Source of the DNA: a bacterium
Lineage (GTDB): Bacteria; Krumholzibacteriota; Krumholzibacteriia; JACNKJ01
DNA length: 64,000 nt
Reading direction: 5' to 3'
Assembly: GCA_024231955.1 (NCBI GenBank)
Contig: JAAEPZ010000538.1
Span: 685,340 to 749,339, forward strand
The notes below the pieces were generated by a model. The model made no database searches and was not told where the DNA came from. It saw only the letters and a program-made list of their open reading frames with translations. A program made the position numbers and the translations under genes. Positions 53,070 to 62,527 of the stretch are shown piece after piece. Within the stretch, counting starts at the first letter, position 1. Each line of letters begins with the position of its first letter.

Positions 53070-54776
53070 ATGAATTCCGACAAGCCGGCAAGCGGCGAAA
53101 CCGCTGCCATCAACTTCATCCAGGAAGCCATCAACGAGCACAACGAAACGGGGCGTTTCGACGGTCGCGTCCACACCCGTTTCCCGCCGGAACCCAACGG
53201 CTACATGCATATCGGCCATGCCAAGGCTTTCTACCTCAACTATGCCATTGCCCAGGCCAACGGCGGTCTGTTCAATCTCCGCTTCGACGACACCAACCCC
53301 CTCAAGGAGGATGTGGAGTTCGTCGAGTCGATCAAGGAGGACATCGCCTGGATGGGGTGCGACTGGGGGGACAGACTCTACTTCGCCTCCGACTATTTCG
53401 GAAAGCTCTACGACTATGCCGTGCAGCTGATCGAGCAGGGGGATGCCTACGTCGACAGCCAGAGCGGCGATGAGAGTCGCGTCGGTCGAGGCACGGTGAA
53501 GGTGGCCGGTACGAATAGCCCCTATCGCGAGCGGACGGTGGAGGAGAATCTCGATCTGTTCGCCCGTATGAGGGCCGGCGAGTTTGCCGATGGCGACCAT
53601 GTCCTGCGCGCCAAGATCGACATGGCCTCGCCCAACATGTTGCTGCGCGATCCGATCCTCTATCGCATCCGCCACGCAACCCATCATCGTACGGGTGACG
53701 CGTGGTGCATCTACCCGCTCTACGATTGGGCCCACGGGCTGGAGGATTCCATCGAGGGGATCACCCACTCACTCTGCTCGCTGGAGTTCGACACCCATCG
53801 CCCGCTGTATGACTGGTTCCTCGACAGGTTGGGGGTTTTCCACCCGCAGCAGATCGAGTTCGCCAGGCTCAACCTCACCTACACCGTGATGAGCAAGCGT
53901 CATCTTGGCCGCCTGGTCGAGGAGGGGTTCGTTTCGGGCTGGAACGATCCGCGCCTGCCCACCATCAGCGGATTACGGCGTCGCGGCTACACTCCGGCGG
54001 CGATCCGTGAGTTCCTCGACCGGGTGGGGGTGGCGCGTGCCGACAGCACCGCCGATCACGCGTTGCTCGAATTCTGCATCCGGGAGGAGCTGAACAAGAC
54101 GGCTCCGCGGCGCATGGGCGTACTGCGTCCCCTCAAACTGGTGATAACGAACTACGATGAGGACAAAATCGAGATGATTCCGTGCGACAACAATCCCGAG
54201 GATGACGACGCCGGGCAGCGCGAGGTCCCCTTCGGCCGCGAACTCTGGGTTGAGCGTGACGACTTCCGCGAGGACGCGCCGAAGAAGTGGTTCCGCCTCG
54301 CGCCGGGCAAGGAGGTGCGCCTCAAGCACGCCTACTTCGTCACCTGCGATGAGGTCGTCAAGGATAACGCAGGCGAGGTGATCGAGCTGCGCTGCAGCTA
54401 CGATCCCGCATCGCGCGGGGGATCCTCACCCGACGGCCGCAAGGTGCGGGGCACGCTGCACTGGGTCTCCGCGCGGCACGCCGTCAAAGCCGAGGTGCGT
54501 CTCTATGACCATCTCTTTGCGGCGCTGGTGCCCGGGGCCGATCATGACGGCGATTACACGCGGGACATCAATCCCGAATCACTCGTCAAACTCTCCGACG
54601 CCAGACTTGAGCCTGCGCTCGGGGAGATCGGCGAGGGTGAGCGTGTGCAATTCATGCGTCACGGGTACTTCTGCCTGGATAGCGTGGAGAGCGCTCCGGA
54701 CAAGCCGGTGTTCAACAGGACTGTCGGGTTGCGCGACTCCTGGGCCAAGCTTGAGAAAAAATTGAGCAAGGGCTAG
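53070..54776 (+). CDS. glnS: Glutaminyl-tRNA synthetase
   Basis: 568 residues. Class Ic signatures: RFPPEPNGYMHIGHAKAFYLNY (HIGH), FDDTNPLKEDVEFVESI, GDAYVD, IYPLYDWAHGLEDSIEGITHSLC and TVMSKRHL (MSK). C-terminal anticodon beta barrels are present (RELWVERDDF, FRLAPGKEVRLKHAYF, HGYFCLD). It charges tRNA-Gln directly, so the organism need not use the Glu-tRNA amidotransferase route for glutamine. Full length, no extra domains. Followed by a terminator. Confidence 0.96.
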   Translation: MNSDKPASGETAAINFIQEAINEHNETGRFDGRVHTRFPPEPNGYMHIGHAKAFYLNYAIAQANGGLFNLRFDDTNPLKEDVEFVESIKEDIAWMGCDWGDRLYFASDYFGKLYDYAVQLIEQGDAYVDSQSGDESRVGRGTVKVAGTNSPYRERTVEENLDLFARMRAGEFADGDHVLRAKIDMASPNMLLRDPILYRIRHATHHRTGDAWCIYPLYDWAHGLEDSIEGITHSLCSLEFDTHRPLYDWFLDRLGVFHPQQIEFARLNLTYTVMSKRHLGRLVEEGFVSGWNDPRLPTISGLRRRGYTPAAIREFLDRVGVARADSTADHALLEFCIREELNKTAPRRMGVLRPLKLVITNYDEDKIEMIPCDNNPEDDDAGQREVPFGRELWVERDDFREDAPKKWFRLAPGKEVRLKHAYFVTCDEVVKDNAGEVIELRCSYDPASRGGSSPDGRKVRGTLHWVSARHAVKAEVRLYDHLFAALVPGADHDGDYTRDINPESLVKLSDARLEPALGEIGEGERVQFMRHGYFCLDSVESAPDKPVFNRTVGLRDSWAKLEKKLSKG

Positions 54777-54801
54777 AGGGTCGGAGCAGTCGAACGAATT
54801 G

Positions 54802-54830
54802 CCCGCTCCGATTTTATCGGGGCGGGTTTT
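54802..54830 (+). terminator. Intrinsic terminator of glnS
   Basis: Stem CCCGCTCCGAT/ATCGGGGCGGG (one T-G pair) with a 3-nt loop and TTTT tail, between two convergent genes. Confidence 0.8.
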
Positions 54831-54838
54831 CGTATGGA

Positions 54839-55582
54839 TCAGAGGTTGATCCGCTTGCGGAACTCGGCGACGAAACTGCGGCTGACGGGCACCTCATGGC
54901 CGCTTTTAGTCTTGATCAGCATCCGTCCCCCGAACCAGCGATGCACCGAATCGATGTTGTCCAGGTTGACGACATAGGCGCGATGAACCCGGAGAAAAGT
55001 GTCCGTGTCGAGACGCTCCGCCAGCTCCTTGATGGTGAAGGGGATGATGTGATCCTTCTCGCCGATGTGGAGGAAGGTGTACTTGTCCTCGGAGTGGAAA
55101 TAGTCCACGGCATCTGCCCGCACCAGAACGATCTCCCGCCCGACGGTGATCGAGAAGCGCTTCAACAGACGCTCCTGCCCCTCCATGCTTTCGCGGAGGC
55201 GGCGCAGGTCCGTGGCGACAGCACCCCCGGCGAGAATCTGGCGCAGCTTGACGATGGCTCGTTCGAGCTTCTCCTCCGCCACCGGCTTAAGGAGGTAGTC
55301 GACGGTGTTCTCCTCGAATGCGCGGAGGGCGTGCTCGTCGTAGGCCGTGATGAAAATGATGTAGGGGCTGCCCGGCAACTTATCGAGCATCTCGAAACCG
55401 GTGAGTCGCGGCATTTTGATGTCCAGGAAGATGGCGTCGGGTTCAAGCTCGCGGATACGGGAGATCCCCTCGCGACCGTCGGCGGCCTCGCCGACGACCT
55501 CGACATCGTCGTACGCCGACAGCAATCGGATCAGCCGCTCCCGCGCGGGCTTTTCATCCTCGATGATCAGGACTCGAATCAT
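54839..55582 (-). CDS. LytTR-family response regulator
   Basis: 247 residues. Receiver domain 1-118 with the acidic pair in IIEDE, phospho-acceptor Asp54 (IFLDIKMPR), Thr/Ser at ITAYDE and Lys99 (DYLLKPV). LytTR DNA-binding domain about 145-245 (ITVGREIVLVRADAVDYFHSEDKYTFLH, FLRVHRAYVVNLDNI, RSFVAEFRKRI). It should bind direct repeats upstream of its targets as a dimer. Its start overlaps the stop of the sensor gene by four bases (ATGA). Targets are unknown; the divergent propeller gene is a candidate. Confidence 0.93.
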   Translation of the reverse strand: MIRVLIIEDEKPARERLIRLLSAYDDVEVVGEAADGREGISRIRELEPDAIFLDIKMPRLTGFEMLDKLPGSPYIIFITAYDEHALRAFEENTVDYLLKPVAEEKLERAIVKLRQILAGGAVATDLRRLRESMEGQERLLKRFSITVGREIVLVRADAVDYFHSEDKYTFLHIGEKDHIIPFTIKELAERLDTDTFLRVHRAYVVNLDNIDSVHRWFGGRMLIKTKSGHEVPVSRSFVAEFRKRINL

Positions 55583-56640
55583 TGTGCACGTTCCCGGTTG
55601 CGGTTCCAGATCGTTGGGGGTTCGATCGGCAGCGTGAGTATTATTGTCGATCCCCGGCCCCGTGTCGAGTCGATCCGCAGACGATCGTCGCCGCCATAGA
55701 GCAGTTTCAGCCGTTCACTCACACCTTTCAGGCCGAAGCCCTCACCGCTCCAGTCGGGTGCAAAGCCCACACCGTCATCCTCGACGGTAATCAACACCCG
55801 GCCTTCATTTTGCCGCACGCTCAGGGCGATGTGCAGCGTCTCCCGCGTGCGGTTGTGCTTGATGGCATTCTCCACCAGCGGTTCGATCAACAGCCCGGGG
55901 ATGGTCCAGTGCTGAAGTTCAACGGGACAGTCGACACTGAGGTTCAGACCCTCACCGAAACGTGCCCCCTCCAACTCGACATAGTCCGTAATCAGCTCCA
56001 GCTCCTCGGAGAGCGGGATCAGCGCGCGGTCGGAGATCGAGAGTACGCGTCGATACAATTCGGCCAACCGGACAACGTAGCGTTCGGCGGTAGGAGGATC
56101 GCTCCCGATCAGCGAGGCGGCGGTATTGAGGCAATTGAACAGGAAATGGGGGTTCATTTTCGCCTGAAGACTCGACAGCTTGGCCTCCAGTTCATGGTGA
56201 CGGGCCTGTTCGCGCGCCAGATCGGCCTCCCGGCTGAGATCGATCTGATGCTCAAGACGGCCACGCAGATGGAAGTAGGAGGCTACGGCGATGCTGCTCG
56301 CCAGACCGAACAGCAGGCAGATGCCGATCTCCTCGTTCCACAGATGGTCGTATTCACCGAGAATGAGATTGCCCACGACTCCGGCTCCATAAGCGCCGAT
56401 CTCGACGACAACAAAGAACCAGGTGTAGAAGATGGTCCGGGGCAGGCGGTTGTATCCCCGGTAGAGCAGGTAGAGCAGCGGGGAGACGAAGATGGCGAGC
56501 AGTAGCGCGAACAGCAGGGTCTTGGGATAGATCAACAGTCCATCGTCCGCGTCCAGGATCAGAATGATCGACGCCAGGGTGAACGAACTGATCAGAATAC
56601 AGACAATCAACCGTTTCAGAATCGTTCCGAAGTTATTCAT
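55579..56640 (-). CDS. LytS/YehU-type sensor histidine kinase
   Basis: 353 residues from the ATG at 56640 (AGGAG 5 nt upstream); a GTG two codons earlier is less well spaced. Four membrane helices in the first 130 residues (about 9-30, 40-60, 70-93 and 107-125), a coiled-coil linker, then the His_kinase domain with MNPHFLFNCLN (His165) and the HATPase motifs PLVENAIKHN and EDDGVGFAPD...GFGLKGVSERL. It has no recognised extracellular sensor domain, so the membrane part probably senses the signal. Pairs with the overlapping LytTR regulator gene. Confidence 0.92.
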   Translation of the reverse strand: MNNFGTILKRLIVCILISSFTLASIILILDADDGLLIYPKTLLFALLLAIFVSPLLYLLYRGYNRLPRTIFYTWFFVVVEIGAYGAGVVGNLILGEYDHLWNEEIGICLLFGLASSIAVASYFHLRGRLEHQIDLSREADLAREQARHHELEAKLSSLQAKMNPHFLFNCLNTAASLIGSDPPTAERYVVRLAELYRRVLSISDRALIPLSEELELITDYVELEGARFGEGLNLSVDCPVELQHWTIPGLLIEPLVENAIKHNRTRETLHIALSVRQNEGRVLITVEDDGVGFAPDWSGEGFGLKGVSERLKLLYGGDDRLRIDSTRGRGSTIILTLPIEPPTIWNRNRERAQ

Positions 56641-56986
56641 CCCCACTCCTGTTGATGGACGGACAGCTCACCCCGCGATCTTCCGGGCAGTCGAGCGGAT
56701 AAGCCATACCACTATCGTTATTTTACCGCAATGGCGGCGATTCGCGCTCTGTCTTCTGTTCAGTATACCTCTTTCGGGGAGTATCCCTGAACGGGAACCG
56801 ATGGAGTGCACAGCCGGGCGACAGGGGGGGCAATTGCCGGACGGGATACCGCCTGTCGGACCGGGATGCATTCTGTCGCAGCTGTCGCCCCTCCAGCGGG
56901 TTCCGGATCCGTTTGCGGCTTGAGTACACTAACATTCAGGTGTGGTTAATCGCCGTTTTATCCCGTATCCCCGAAATGAGACATTC
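56641..56986. other. Divergent intergenic region, kinase and propeller genes
   Basis: 346 nt between divergent starts. TATACC at about 56763 could be a -10 for the plus-strand gene but lacks a convincing -35. No LytTR-type direct repeat was identified with confidence. Confidence 0.35.
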
Positions 56987-58282
56987 ATGAAAACCATCAA
57001 TAACCCACCGGTCGATCCGTCGCCTCGTCCCGTTGCTGTGTTGCTTCTGTCAATTATGCTCCTTTTCGCCTGCCCCCCCGTCGCCGGTGCGGGTGAGGAG
57101 GTTCGGATCGATGGCGTCCTTCATGTTCGAAACAGCGCGACTCCGAGTCGGGGACTGGAGACAATAGAACTTGAGGAGGCCTGGCGGATTGGCGGAGACG
57201 ACGAGGAGAGCGTGCTGCTCGGTCTGATCAGCGAGGTAACCAGTGATGATGAGGGGAACATTTACGTCATGGACGCCCAGCTCTGCGTCACACATGTCTA
57301 CTCGCCGGCGGGAGAGCATCTGCGTACCCTGTTCGGTCAGGGCGAGGGGCCCGGCGAGGCGTTGAATCCGCGGGATCTTGTCATAACCGGTGACGGGGTT
57401 GGTGTTGTCGAGGAGTTTCCCGGCAAGGTGATCATGGTTGATCGCTCAGGGCTGCCCCTGAACTATATTCGGATGGGAGGGGTGGGAGCGAACAACGCGA
57501 TGATCTCCCTCACCGCGGCGGATTGGGGAGGCGGCAACCTGGTTATCAGCGGCACCGAAAGCCGCAACGGCGACGATCCGGGCATCAGTGAGCGACGCAA
57601 CTTCCTCACGGCTTTTTCCCCGTCGGGGGAGGAGCTGGTATGTTATGCGGAGGCGCACTCCCGGTACAACTTCCGCGATTTCACGTTCAGCGAGATGGAA
57701 CATACTCCGGCATTCTGGTGGGGGTTCGCCGTCGGCAGCGACGGTCGCGTGTTTGTCGCACCCGATCGTGATGAATACGCCATCACGGTTTTCAACGCCG
57801 ATGGGAGCGTTGATCGCATCATCGAACGTGAATATGACCCCCTGCCCCGATCCCGAAGGGGCAAACAGCGAATACGCGACCTGTTTCTCAGCGCCATGGA
57901 TACTATGCCTATGGAGGTCAAGACCGTGGTGGAGGAGACGGAACCGGTGGTGGACTATTTTCACCGAGGTCTGCGTGTGGCTGCCGATGGCTCGCTTTGG
58001 GTAAGTACGGGTCGCGGATTACACAATGACGAGCCTGGTGTGATGGTGACCTACGATGTGTTCGACCGGAAGGGGCACTTCACCCATCAGGTTGCGGTCG
58101 TCTGCGCCGGGGACAGTTATTTCGACAGTCTGGTCCTGGTTTCGGATAACCAGATTGTCCTGCTCAAGGACGCCATGGCGGCACTCGCGGCCCAATTCGG
58201 GAGCGGCACCACCCTGGACTCCGATGATGACGAGGCCACGCCGCAGGAGATCATCTGCTACAATATCCGCAAGAGTCATTGA
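56987..58282 (+). CDS. Exported six-bladed beta-propeller protein
   Basis: 431 residues from the ATG at 56987 (weak ATGAG SD); an upstream GTG at 56942 is possible. Signal peptide PVAVLLLSIMLLFACPPVAGAG. A cysteine inside it (LFACPPVAGA) could make it a lipoprotein, though the lipobox is imperfect. Blades of NHL/6-bladed-propeller type follow: SDDEGNIYVMDAQLCVTHVYSPAGEHLRTLFGQGEGPGEALNPRDL, GSDGRVFVAPDRDEYAITVFNADGSVDRII and VAADGSLWVSTGRG. Members are common in FCB genomes as exported proteins of unknown ligand. Transcribed divergently from the LytS/LytTR pair. Confidence 0.8.
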   Translation: MKTINNPPVDPSPRPVAVLLLSIMLLFACPPVAGAGEEVRIDGVLHVRNSATPSRGLETIELEEAWRIGGDDEESVLLGLISEVTSDDEGNIYVMDAQLCVTHVYSPAGEHLRTLFGQGEGPGEALNPRDLVITGDGVGVVEEFPGKVIMVDRSGLPLNYIRMGGVGANNAMISLTAADWGGGNLVISGTESRNGDDPGISERRNFLTAFSPSGEELVCYAEAHSRYNFRDFTFSEMEHTPAFWWGFAVGSDGRVFVAPDRDEYAITVFNADGSVDRIIEREYDPLPRSRRGKQRIRDLFLSAMDTMPMEVKTVVEETEPVVDYFHRGLRVAADGSLWVSTGRGLHNDEPGVMVTYDVFDRKGHFTHQVAVVCAGDSYFDSLVLVSDNQIVLLKDAMAALAAQFGSGTTLDSDDDEATPQEIICYNIRKSH

Positions 58283-58297
58283 AGCTTACCGATTGTA

Positions 58298-58330
58298 AAG
58301 CCCCCTGCCCGTAACCGGGGCAGGGGGCTT
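58298..58330. terminator. Bidirectional intrinsic terminator
   Basis: Thirteen-base-pair stem AAGCCCCCTGCCC/GGGCAGGGGGCTT between the convergent propeller and methyltransferase genes. It has only short T-containing tails. Confidence 0.75.
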
Positions 58331-58352
58331 CATTGGGGGGAAAATGCGTGTT

Positions 58353-59075
58353 CTACTTGCGACCGAGGAATAGCACCTGAGTGGCGAGAGCCCAGCCGGT
58401 CTCGAACAACCGTTGCTTGAGCTCCTCGCCGCGCGCTTTGAGGGGCCGGAAGGCGTCCTTGTCGCGGATCCGCTCAATGACCCTGTCGTTCAGGTCGGCC
58501 AGATTCTGAAGCTCCTCGCGACTCTGCTCCTCATCCGCACCTCTGGTCGTGTCCAGCGTCTCCGCCTGCAGAAACTGGAGCCTGGTGAGCTCCGCGGTGA
58601 TCCGCTCCCGTGCGAAAGTATGATTGTGCGTGATGCCGAGCACCTGATCGATATCGCCCCACCAATGGTGAAAATCCACATGCATTTGCTGCCGGGGACT
58701 TTGTCCGTCGCAAAACATCTCCTGGCAGATGAAGAGACCGCCAGGCTTGAGCACGCGGTACATCTCGTCCAGTGTACCTTCAAGGTTTGCCAGATGGTGC
58801 AACGAGTTGCTGATGGCGACCGTATCGAAACTGTTGTCCTGGAATGCCAGAGCACTGCCGTCCATGGTCAGGAAGGTGGCATTGGCGAGCTCCTGATCCG
58901 CCATGAATTCTTGCGCGGCCTTGACGATCCGCTCTTCGCAATCGATACCGACGGCTTCGGTGTAATTGCCGCTGGCCTGTGTGATTTGCAGGAGAAATTC
59001 ACCGCGTCCGGTGGCGACATCCAGAATCCTGCCGCAAGAAACTCCCGTAAGTTTCTCGGTTAGTAACTGACTCAA
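58353..59075 (-). CDS. SAM-dependent class I methyltransferase
   Basis: 240 residues from a TTG at 59075 with AGAGG 6-7 nt upstream. Motif I ILDVATGRGEFLLQI (about 17-31), acidic loop VGIDCEER, motif for adenine contact MDGSALAF, and motif IV/post-IV FDTVAISNSLHHLANL, then VLKPGGLFICQEM. Fold and length fit small-molecule methyltransferases (UbiE/Methyltransf_11 type). The C-terminal 90 residues are helical and charged. Substrate unknown. Monocistronic. Confidence 0.82.
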   Translation of the reverse strand: MSQLLTEKLTGVSCGRILDVATGRGEFLLQITQASGNYTEAVGIDCEERIVKAAQEFMADQELANATFLTMDGSALAFQDNSFDTVAISNSLHHLANLEGTLDEMYRVLKPGGLFICQEMFCDGQSPRQQMHVDFHHWWGDIDQVLGITHNHTFARERITAELTRLQFLQAETLDTTRGADEEQSREELQNLADLNDRVIERIRDKDAFRPLKARGEELKQRLFETGWALATQVLFLGRK

Positions 59076-59446
59076 AATGATCCTCTCAGAAATTCCGGCG
59101 AGTTGGGTAACTGACCTCGTGCTTACTCATTACGTGCGGGAAGGTTTCAGTGACGCTCTCTCATGTCCGATACAATGTTGAGACATACGGGGCTTGCCTG
59201 TTTGATCGCAGTTTGCGGACCCTGTTTGTCGGTATAACTGCGGGATATGTAGTTTTATTTCGTATCCGACCACTATCCTGAAACCGCGACTGAGTTGAAA
59301 CGGATGAGGGTTATGCATTTGTCTGCAACCATCCGTCCCCGGCATGTGTCCAATTGGATTGGAGCGTCGAAAGAAAGCGGTCCCACACCCGATATCTCTT
59401 CATGTCGCCTGACGGCATAAGCACCGAGAAGTTAGGAGTACCCTGC
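59076..59446. other. Intergenic region, nothing recognised
   Basis: 371 nt between the divergent methyltransferase and barrel genes. Base composition is lower in GC than the genes. No RNA gene, repeat array or confident promoter was seen. Confidence 0.4.
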
Positions 59447-61732
59447 ATGTTCCCCCCTGCTCGTCGTAACCTATTCAGGTTTATGGTCACTCTGGTCACC
59501 CTACTCACATGTACTACACTTGCGCTGGCGGATGGAGCATACCAACCGGTTCGCAACCCTGTTCTGAATATCTCCAGGATGAGTGGCGAAATTGTCATCG
59601 ATGGTGATCTGACCGACAGCGGCTGGCGCACCGCCGGCCGAGCGGACACTTTTGCCGAACATCAACCGGGTGATCAGACGCGCCCTCCCGTGAATACCGA
59701 GGCCATGATCACCTATGACGACAAAAACGTGTACATCGCGATGATCTGCTACGATGATCCGACGACGATTCGCGCCTCATTGTGCGAACGCGACCGCGTG
59801 TTCAGCGATGACAATGTCTGCCTCCTCATCGACACCTACGGCGATGCCGCCTGGGCCTACGAATTCAACGTCAATCCTTACGGTATCCAGGGTGATCTTC
59901 TGTGGTCGCAGGACAACGGCGAGGACTCCCGCTTCGATATTATCTGGGATTCCGCCGGCAAGATCACGGACGAGGGCTATCAAATTGAGGTGGCGATACC
60001 TTTCGCGAGTCTCCGTTTCCCGGATAAGGCCGAGCAGGTCTGGAAGGTGGATTTCTGGCGGAACCATCCGCGCGACATCCGTCGCCAGTACTCCTGGGCG
60101 GCCTACGACCGGGACGAGTCCTGCTGGCCCTGCCAGTGGGGGACCGTCACCGGCATCAACAACGTGGAATCGGGCAAGGGGATAGAGATCCTCCCCGCCA
60201 TCGTCACTACCCAGGGCGGTGCGTTGGCTGGTGATGGTGTCGATGATCCTTTCGACTTTCAGACCGAGGACACCGAATTCGAGGCATCGTTGAACGCCAA
60301 GTATTCGATCTCCTCCAACACCACTGCGGAGATCACGGTCAATCCCGACTTCAGTCAGATAGAGGGCGATCCCGGCCAGATCGACGTGAACACCAATTTC
60401 GCGCTGTTCAAGAGTGAGCGCCGTCCCTTCTTCCAGGAGGGCAGCGACCTTTTCAACACTCGCCTCAATGTCGTCTATACGCGTACGATCAACGACCCGC
60501 TCGTGGCCGCCAAGTTCACTCGCCGCAGCGGGCGATTGAGCATCGCCTACCTGACCGCCTATGACGAACACTCACCCCTGATTCTCCCTTTCGAGGAGAG
60601 CAGCGGTTACCTGCTCAACGGCGAGAGCGTCTCCAATCTGCTGCGAGTCCGCCGCACATTCGCGGAGGATTCACAGTTGGGCTTCCTGGGTACGGATCGG
60701 CGACTCATTGATGGCGGCTCGGGGACTTTGCTGGGTCTGGACGGCAACCTGCGGATCTCCCAGTCGTTCCGATTCAAGGGTCAGATTATCGCCACTCATA
60801 CCGAAGAACCCGACGATGCGTCAATGACCGAGGGCTTCAACGGTTCGACTTTCGATGATGGCCAATACACCACCGATTTCGATGGCGAACAGTTCTGGGG
60901 GCACGGGATCTCCACCTACCTGGGGCGCAGCACCCGCAATTCCGATGTCAGCCTGGAGTATGATCAGTTGAGTCCCACTTTCCGTGCCGATAACGGCTAC
61001 CAGCCCCGCAACAATCAGCGGCTTCTCTCGGGGTTCGGCAGTTACACCTATCGGATGGACAGCGGCCTGTTCCAATGGCTGCGTCCGGAGGTGCAGATGG
61101 GCAGGGAATGGAACTTCGACGGGGAGCGCAAGGATGAGTACATCCGTCTGAACCTGGCGGGTCAGTTCCGTTTTGCCCAGGGCTACTTCCACGGTCAGTA
61201 TCTGGCCAGCAACGAGCGGTTGGGCGGTATCGACTTCGACGGCATCTTCAACTACCACATGTGCGCCAACCTCACTCCCAATCGCCTCATTGCCTTCGGT
61301 GGGCACATAGAGTACGGCGATCAGATCGCGCGGCAGGAGTTGGTTATGGGTCGGGAGACAACGCTGGGTCTCTGGTTCGATATCCGACCGCTTAATCGAC
61401 TGCTGATCGAAAACTGGTACGACTTCAGTTCCAGTTACGAGTCGGAAACGGATGAGGAGTTGTTCAAGGGGTATATCGCCCGCACCCGGGTAAGCCTGCA
61501 GGTGCTCAAGGAGCTGTCCGTGCGGATGGTTGTCCAGTACAACGATTTCCGCGACTCCTGGGATCTGGACCCGCTCCTGACCTACCGCATCAACCCCTTC
61601 TCGGTTCTGCACATGGGGTCCACCTTCGATTACAAGCAATACGAAGGTCTGGGACCGGACGGAAACGAAACGGATACCCGTCTGAACAGGCGGCAGTACT
61701 TCTTGAAATTGCAGTATCTCTTCCAGGTTTAG
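59447..61732 (+). CDS. CBM9-like domain fused to an outer-membrane barrel (DUF5916-like)
   Basis: 761 residues from the ATG at 59447, chosen for AGGAG 8 nt upstream; the frame stays open farther up without an SD. Signal peptide (FRFMVTLVTLLTCTTLALA). Residues about 40-240 are the CBM9-like carbohydrate-binding sandwich (GEIVIDGDLTDSGWRTA, MITYDDKNVYIAMICYDDP, EVAIPFASLRFP, WKVDFWRNHPRD). Residues about 250-761 match the barrel of DUF5916 proteins (INPDFSQIEGDPGQIDVNTNF-like segment, FKSERRPFFQEGSDLF). It ends in QYLFQV, a typical outer-membrane C-terminal strand with hydrophobic last residue. Probable glycan-binding outer-membrane protein. Confidence 0.88.
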   Translation: MFPPARRNLFRFMVTLVTLLTCTTLALADGAYQPVRNPVLNISRMSGEIVIDGDLTDSGWRTAGRADTFAEHQPGDQTRPPVNTEAMITYDDKNVYIAMICYDDPTTIRASLCERDRVFSDDNVCLLIDTYGDAAWAYEFNVNPYGIQGDLLWSQDNGEDSRFDIIWDSAGKITDEGYQIEVAIPFASLRFPDKAEQVWKVDFWRNHPRDIRRQYSWAAYDRDESCWPCQWGTVTGINNVESGKGIEILPAIVTTQGGALAGDGVDDPFDFQTEDTEFEASLNAKYSISSNTTAEITVNPDFSQIEGDPGQIDVNTNFALFKSERRPFFQEGSDLFNTRLNVVYTRTINDPLVAAKFTRRSGRLSIAYLTAYDEHSPLILPFEESSGYLLNGESVSNLLRVRRTFAEDSQLGFLGTDRRLIDGGSGTLLGLDGNLRISQSFRFKGQIIATHTEEPDDASMTEGFNGSTFDDGQYTTDFDGEQFWGHGISTYLGRSTRNSDVSLEYDQLSPTFRADNGYQPRNNQRLLSGFGSYTYRMDSGLFQWLRPEVQMGREWNFDGERKDEYIRLNLAGQFRFAQGYFHGQYLASNERLGGIDFDGIFNYHMCANLTPNRLIAFGGHIEYGDQIARQELVMGRETTLGLWFDIRPLNRLLIENWYDFSSSYESETDEELFKGYIARTRVSLQVLKELSVRMVVQYNDFRDSWDLDPLLTYRINPFSVLHMGSTFDYKQYEGLGPDGNETDTRLNRRQYFLKLQYLFQV

Positions 61733-61760
61733 CAGCCTGAAATTCGACAGGAGGACCCCG

Positions 61761-62372
61761 ATGAAAAAGTTCATGTTAATACTCGCACTTATCGCAATTA
61801 CGGTCACGATCGGAACCAGCGACTCGTCGGCTCGACACAGGCGTCACTATGTCAGGCACAACCACGATAACCACGGCCTGTTCCGTGATCATGACGTGGA
61901 GATGGAGATCGACGACGGCACTATCGTCATCACCAACTGGGACGAAGACTGTGTCGTCAGGATCACCGACGATTATGAATTGAAGATCGATCGCAAGCGC
62001 ATCAAACTCGATCGCAAGCAGGAGAAATTGGTCAAGCGGTACCATCAGCAGTATTCGAGGTTGATCAAGGAGGCCACGGCGATAGGGATCAAGGGTGCCA
62101 AGGTCGGCGTGAAGGGCGGCAAACTCGCCAGCGTTGCAATCGCCAATGCGCTCAAGGATCTGCTTTCGGGTGAAGACTGGGAGGGCGATTGGGAGGATTT
62201 CGCCGAGGATCTGGAGGATGAACTCGAAGAGATGAGCGATGATATCGAACGGATCGCCGAGGAGCTTGAGGAGGAGGCCGAAGAGATTGAGGAGCTGGCC
62301 GAAGATCTGGAGGATACCCACGACGATCTCCGCGATGAGATCGAGGAGCTGGATGACCTCGGTTGGTTCTAG
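61761..62372 (+). CDS. Exported acidic coiled-coil protein
   Basis: 203 residues, strong AGGAGGA SD. Signal peptide (KKFMLILALIAITVTIGTSDSSA), then a His-rich stretch (RHRRHYVRHNHDNHG), a beta region (VEMEIDDGTIVITN, YELKIDRKRIKLDRKQEKLVKRYHQQY), a Gly-rich hydrophobic segment (IGIKGAKVGVKGGKLASVAIANAL) and a C-terminal acidic coiled coil (about 140-195, repeated EELEEEAEEIEELAEDLED-like heptads). The middle resembles the DUF2884/YggN pattern, weakly. It lies 28 nt after the barrel gene and is probably cotranscribed. Function unknown. Confidence 0.78.
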   Translation: MKKFMLILALIAITVTIGTSDSSARHRRHYVRHNHDNHGLFRDHDVEMEIDDGTIVITNWDEDCVVRITDDYELKIDRKRIKLDRKQEKLVKRYHQQYSRLIKEATAIGIKGAKVGVKGGKLASVAIANALKDLLSGEDWEGDWEDFAEDLEDELEEMSDDIERIAEELEEEAEEIEELAEDLEDTHDDLRDEIEELDDLGWF

Positions 62373-62404
62373 CTGATTGACGATCCCCTGCTATCCCCCC
62401 AAAG

Positions 62405-62437
62405 CACCCTCCGATTCGGATCGGAGGGTGTTTTATT
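62405..62437 (+). terminator. Intrinsic terminator
   Basis: Eleven-base-pair stem CACCCTCCGAT/ATCGGAGGGTG, loop TCGG, tail TTTTATT. Confidence 0.92.
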
Positions 62438-62527
62438 TGCCCCCCTTGACGATCGCCCCGGCCTGCACCAGTATGAACCGGTGTTTTCGGATTGATTATC
62501 CATATCCACCTACTGAGGATCGGCAGC

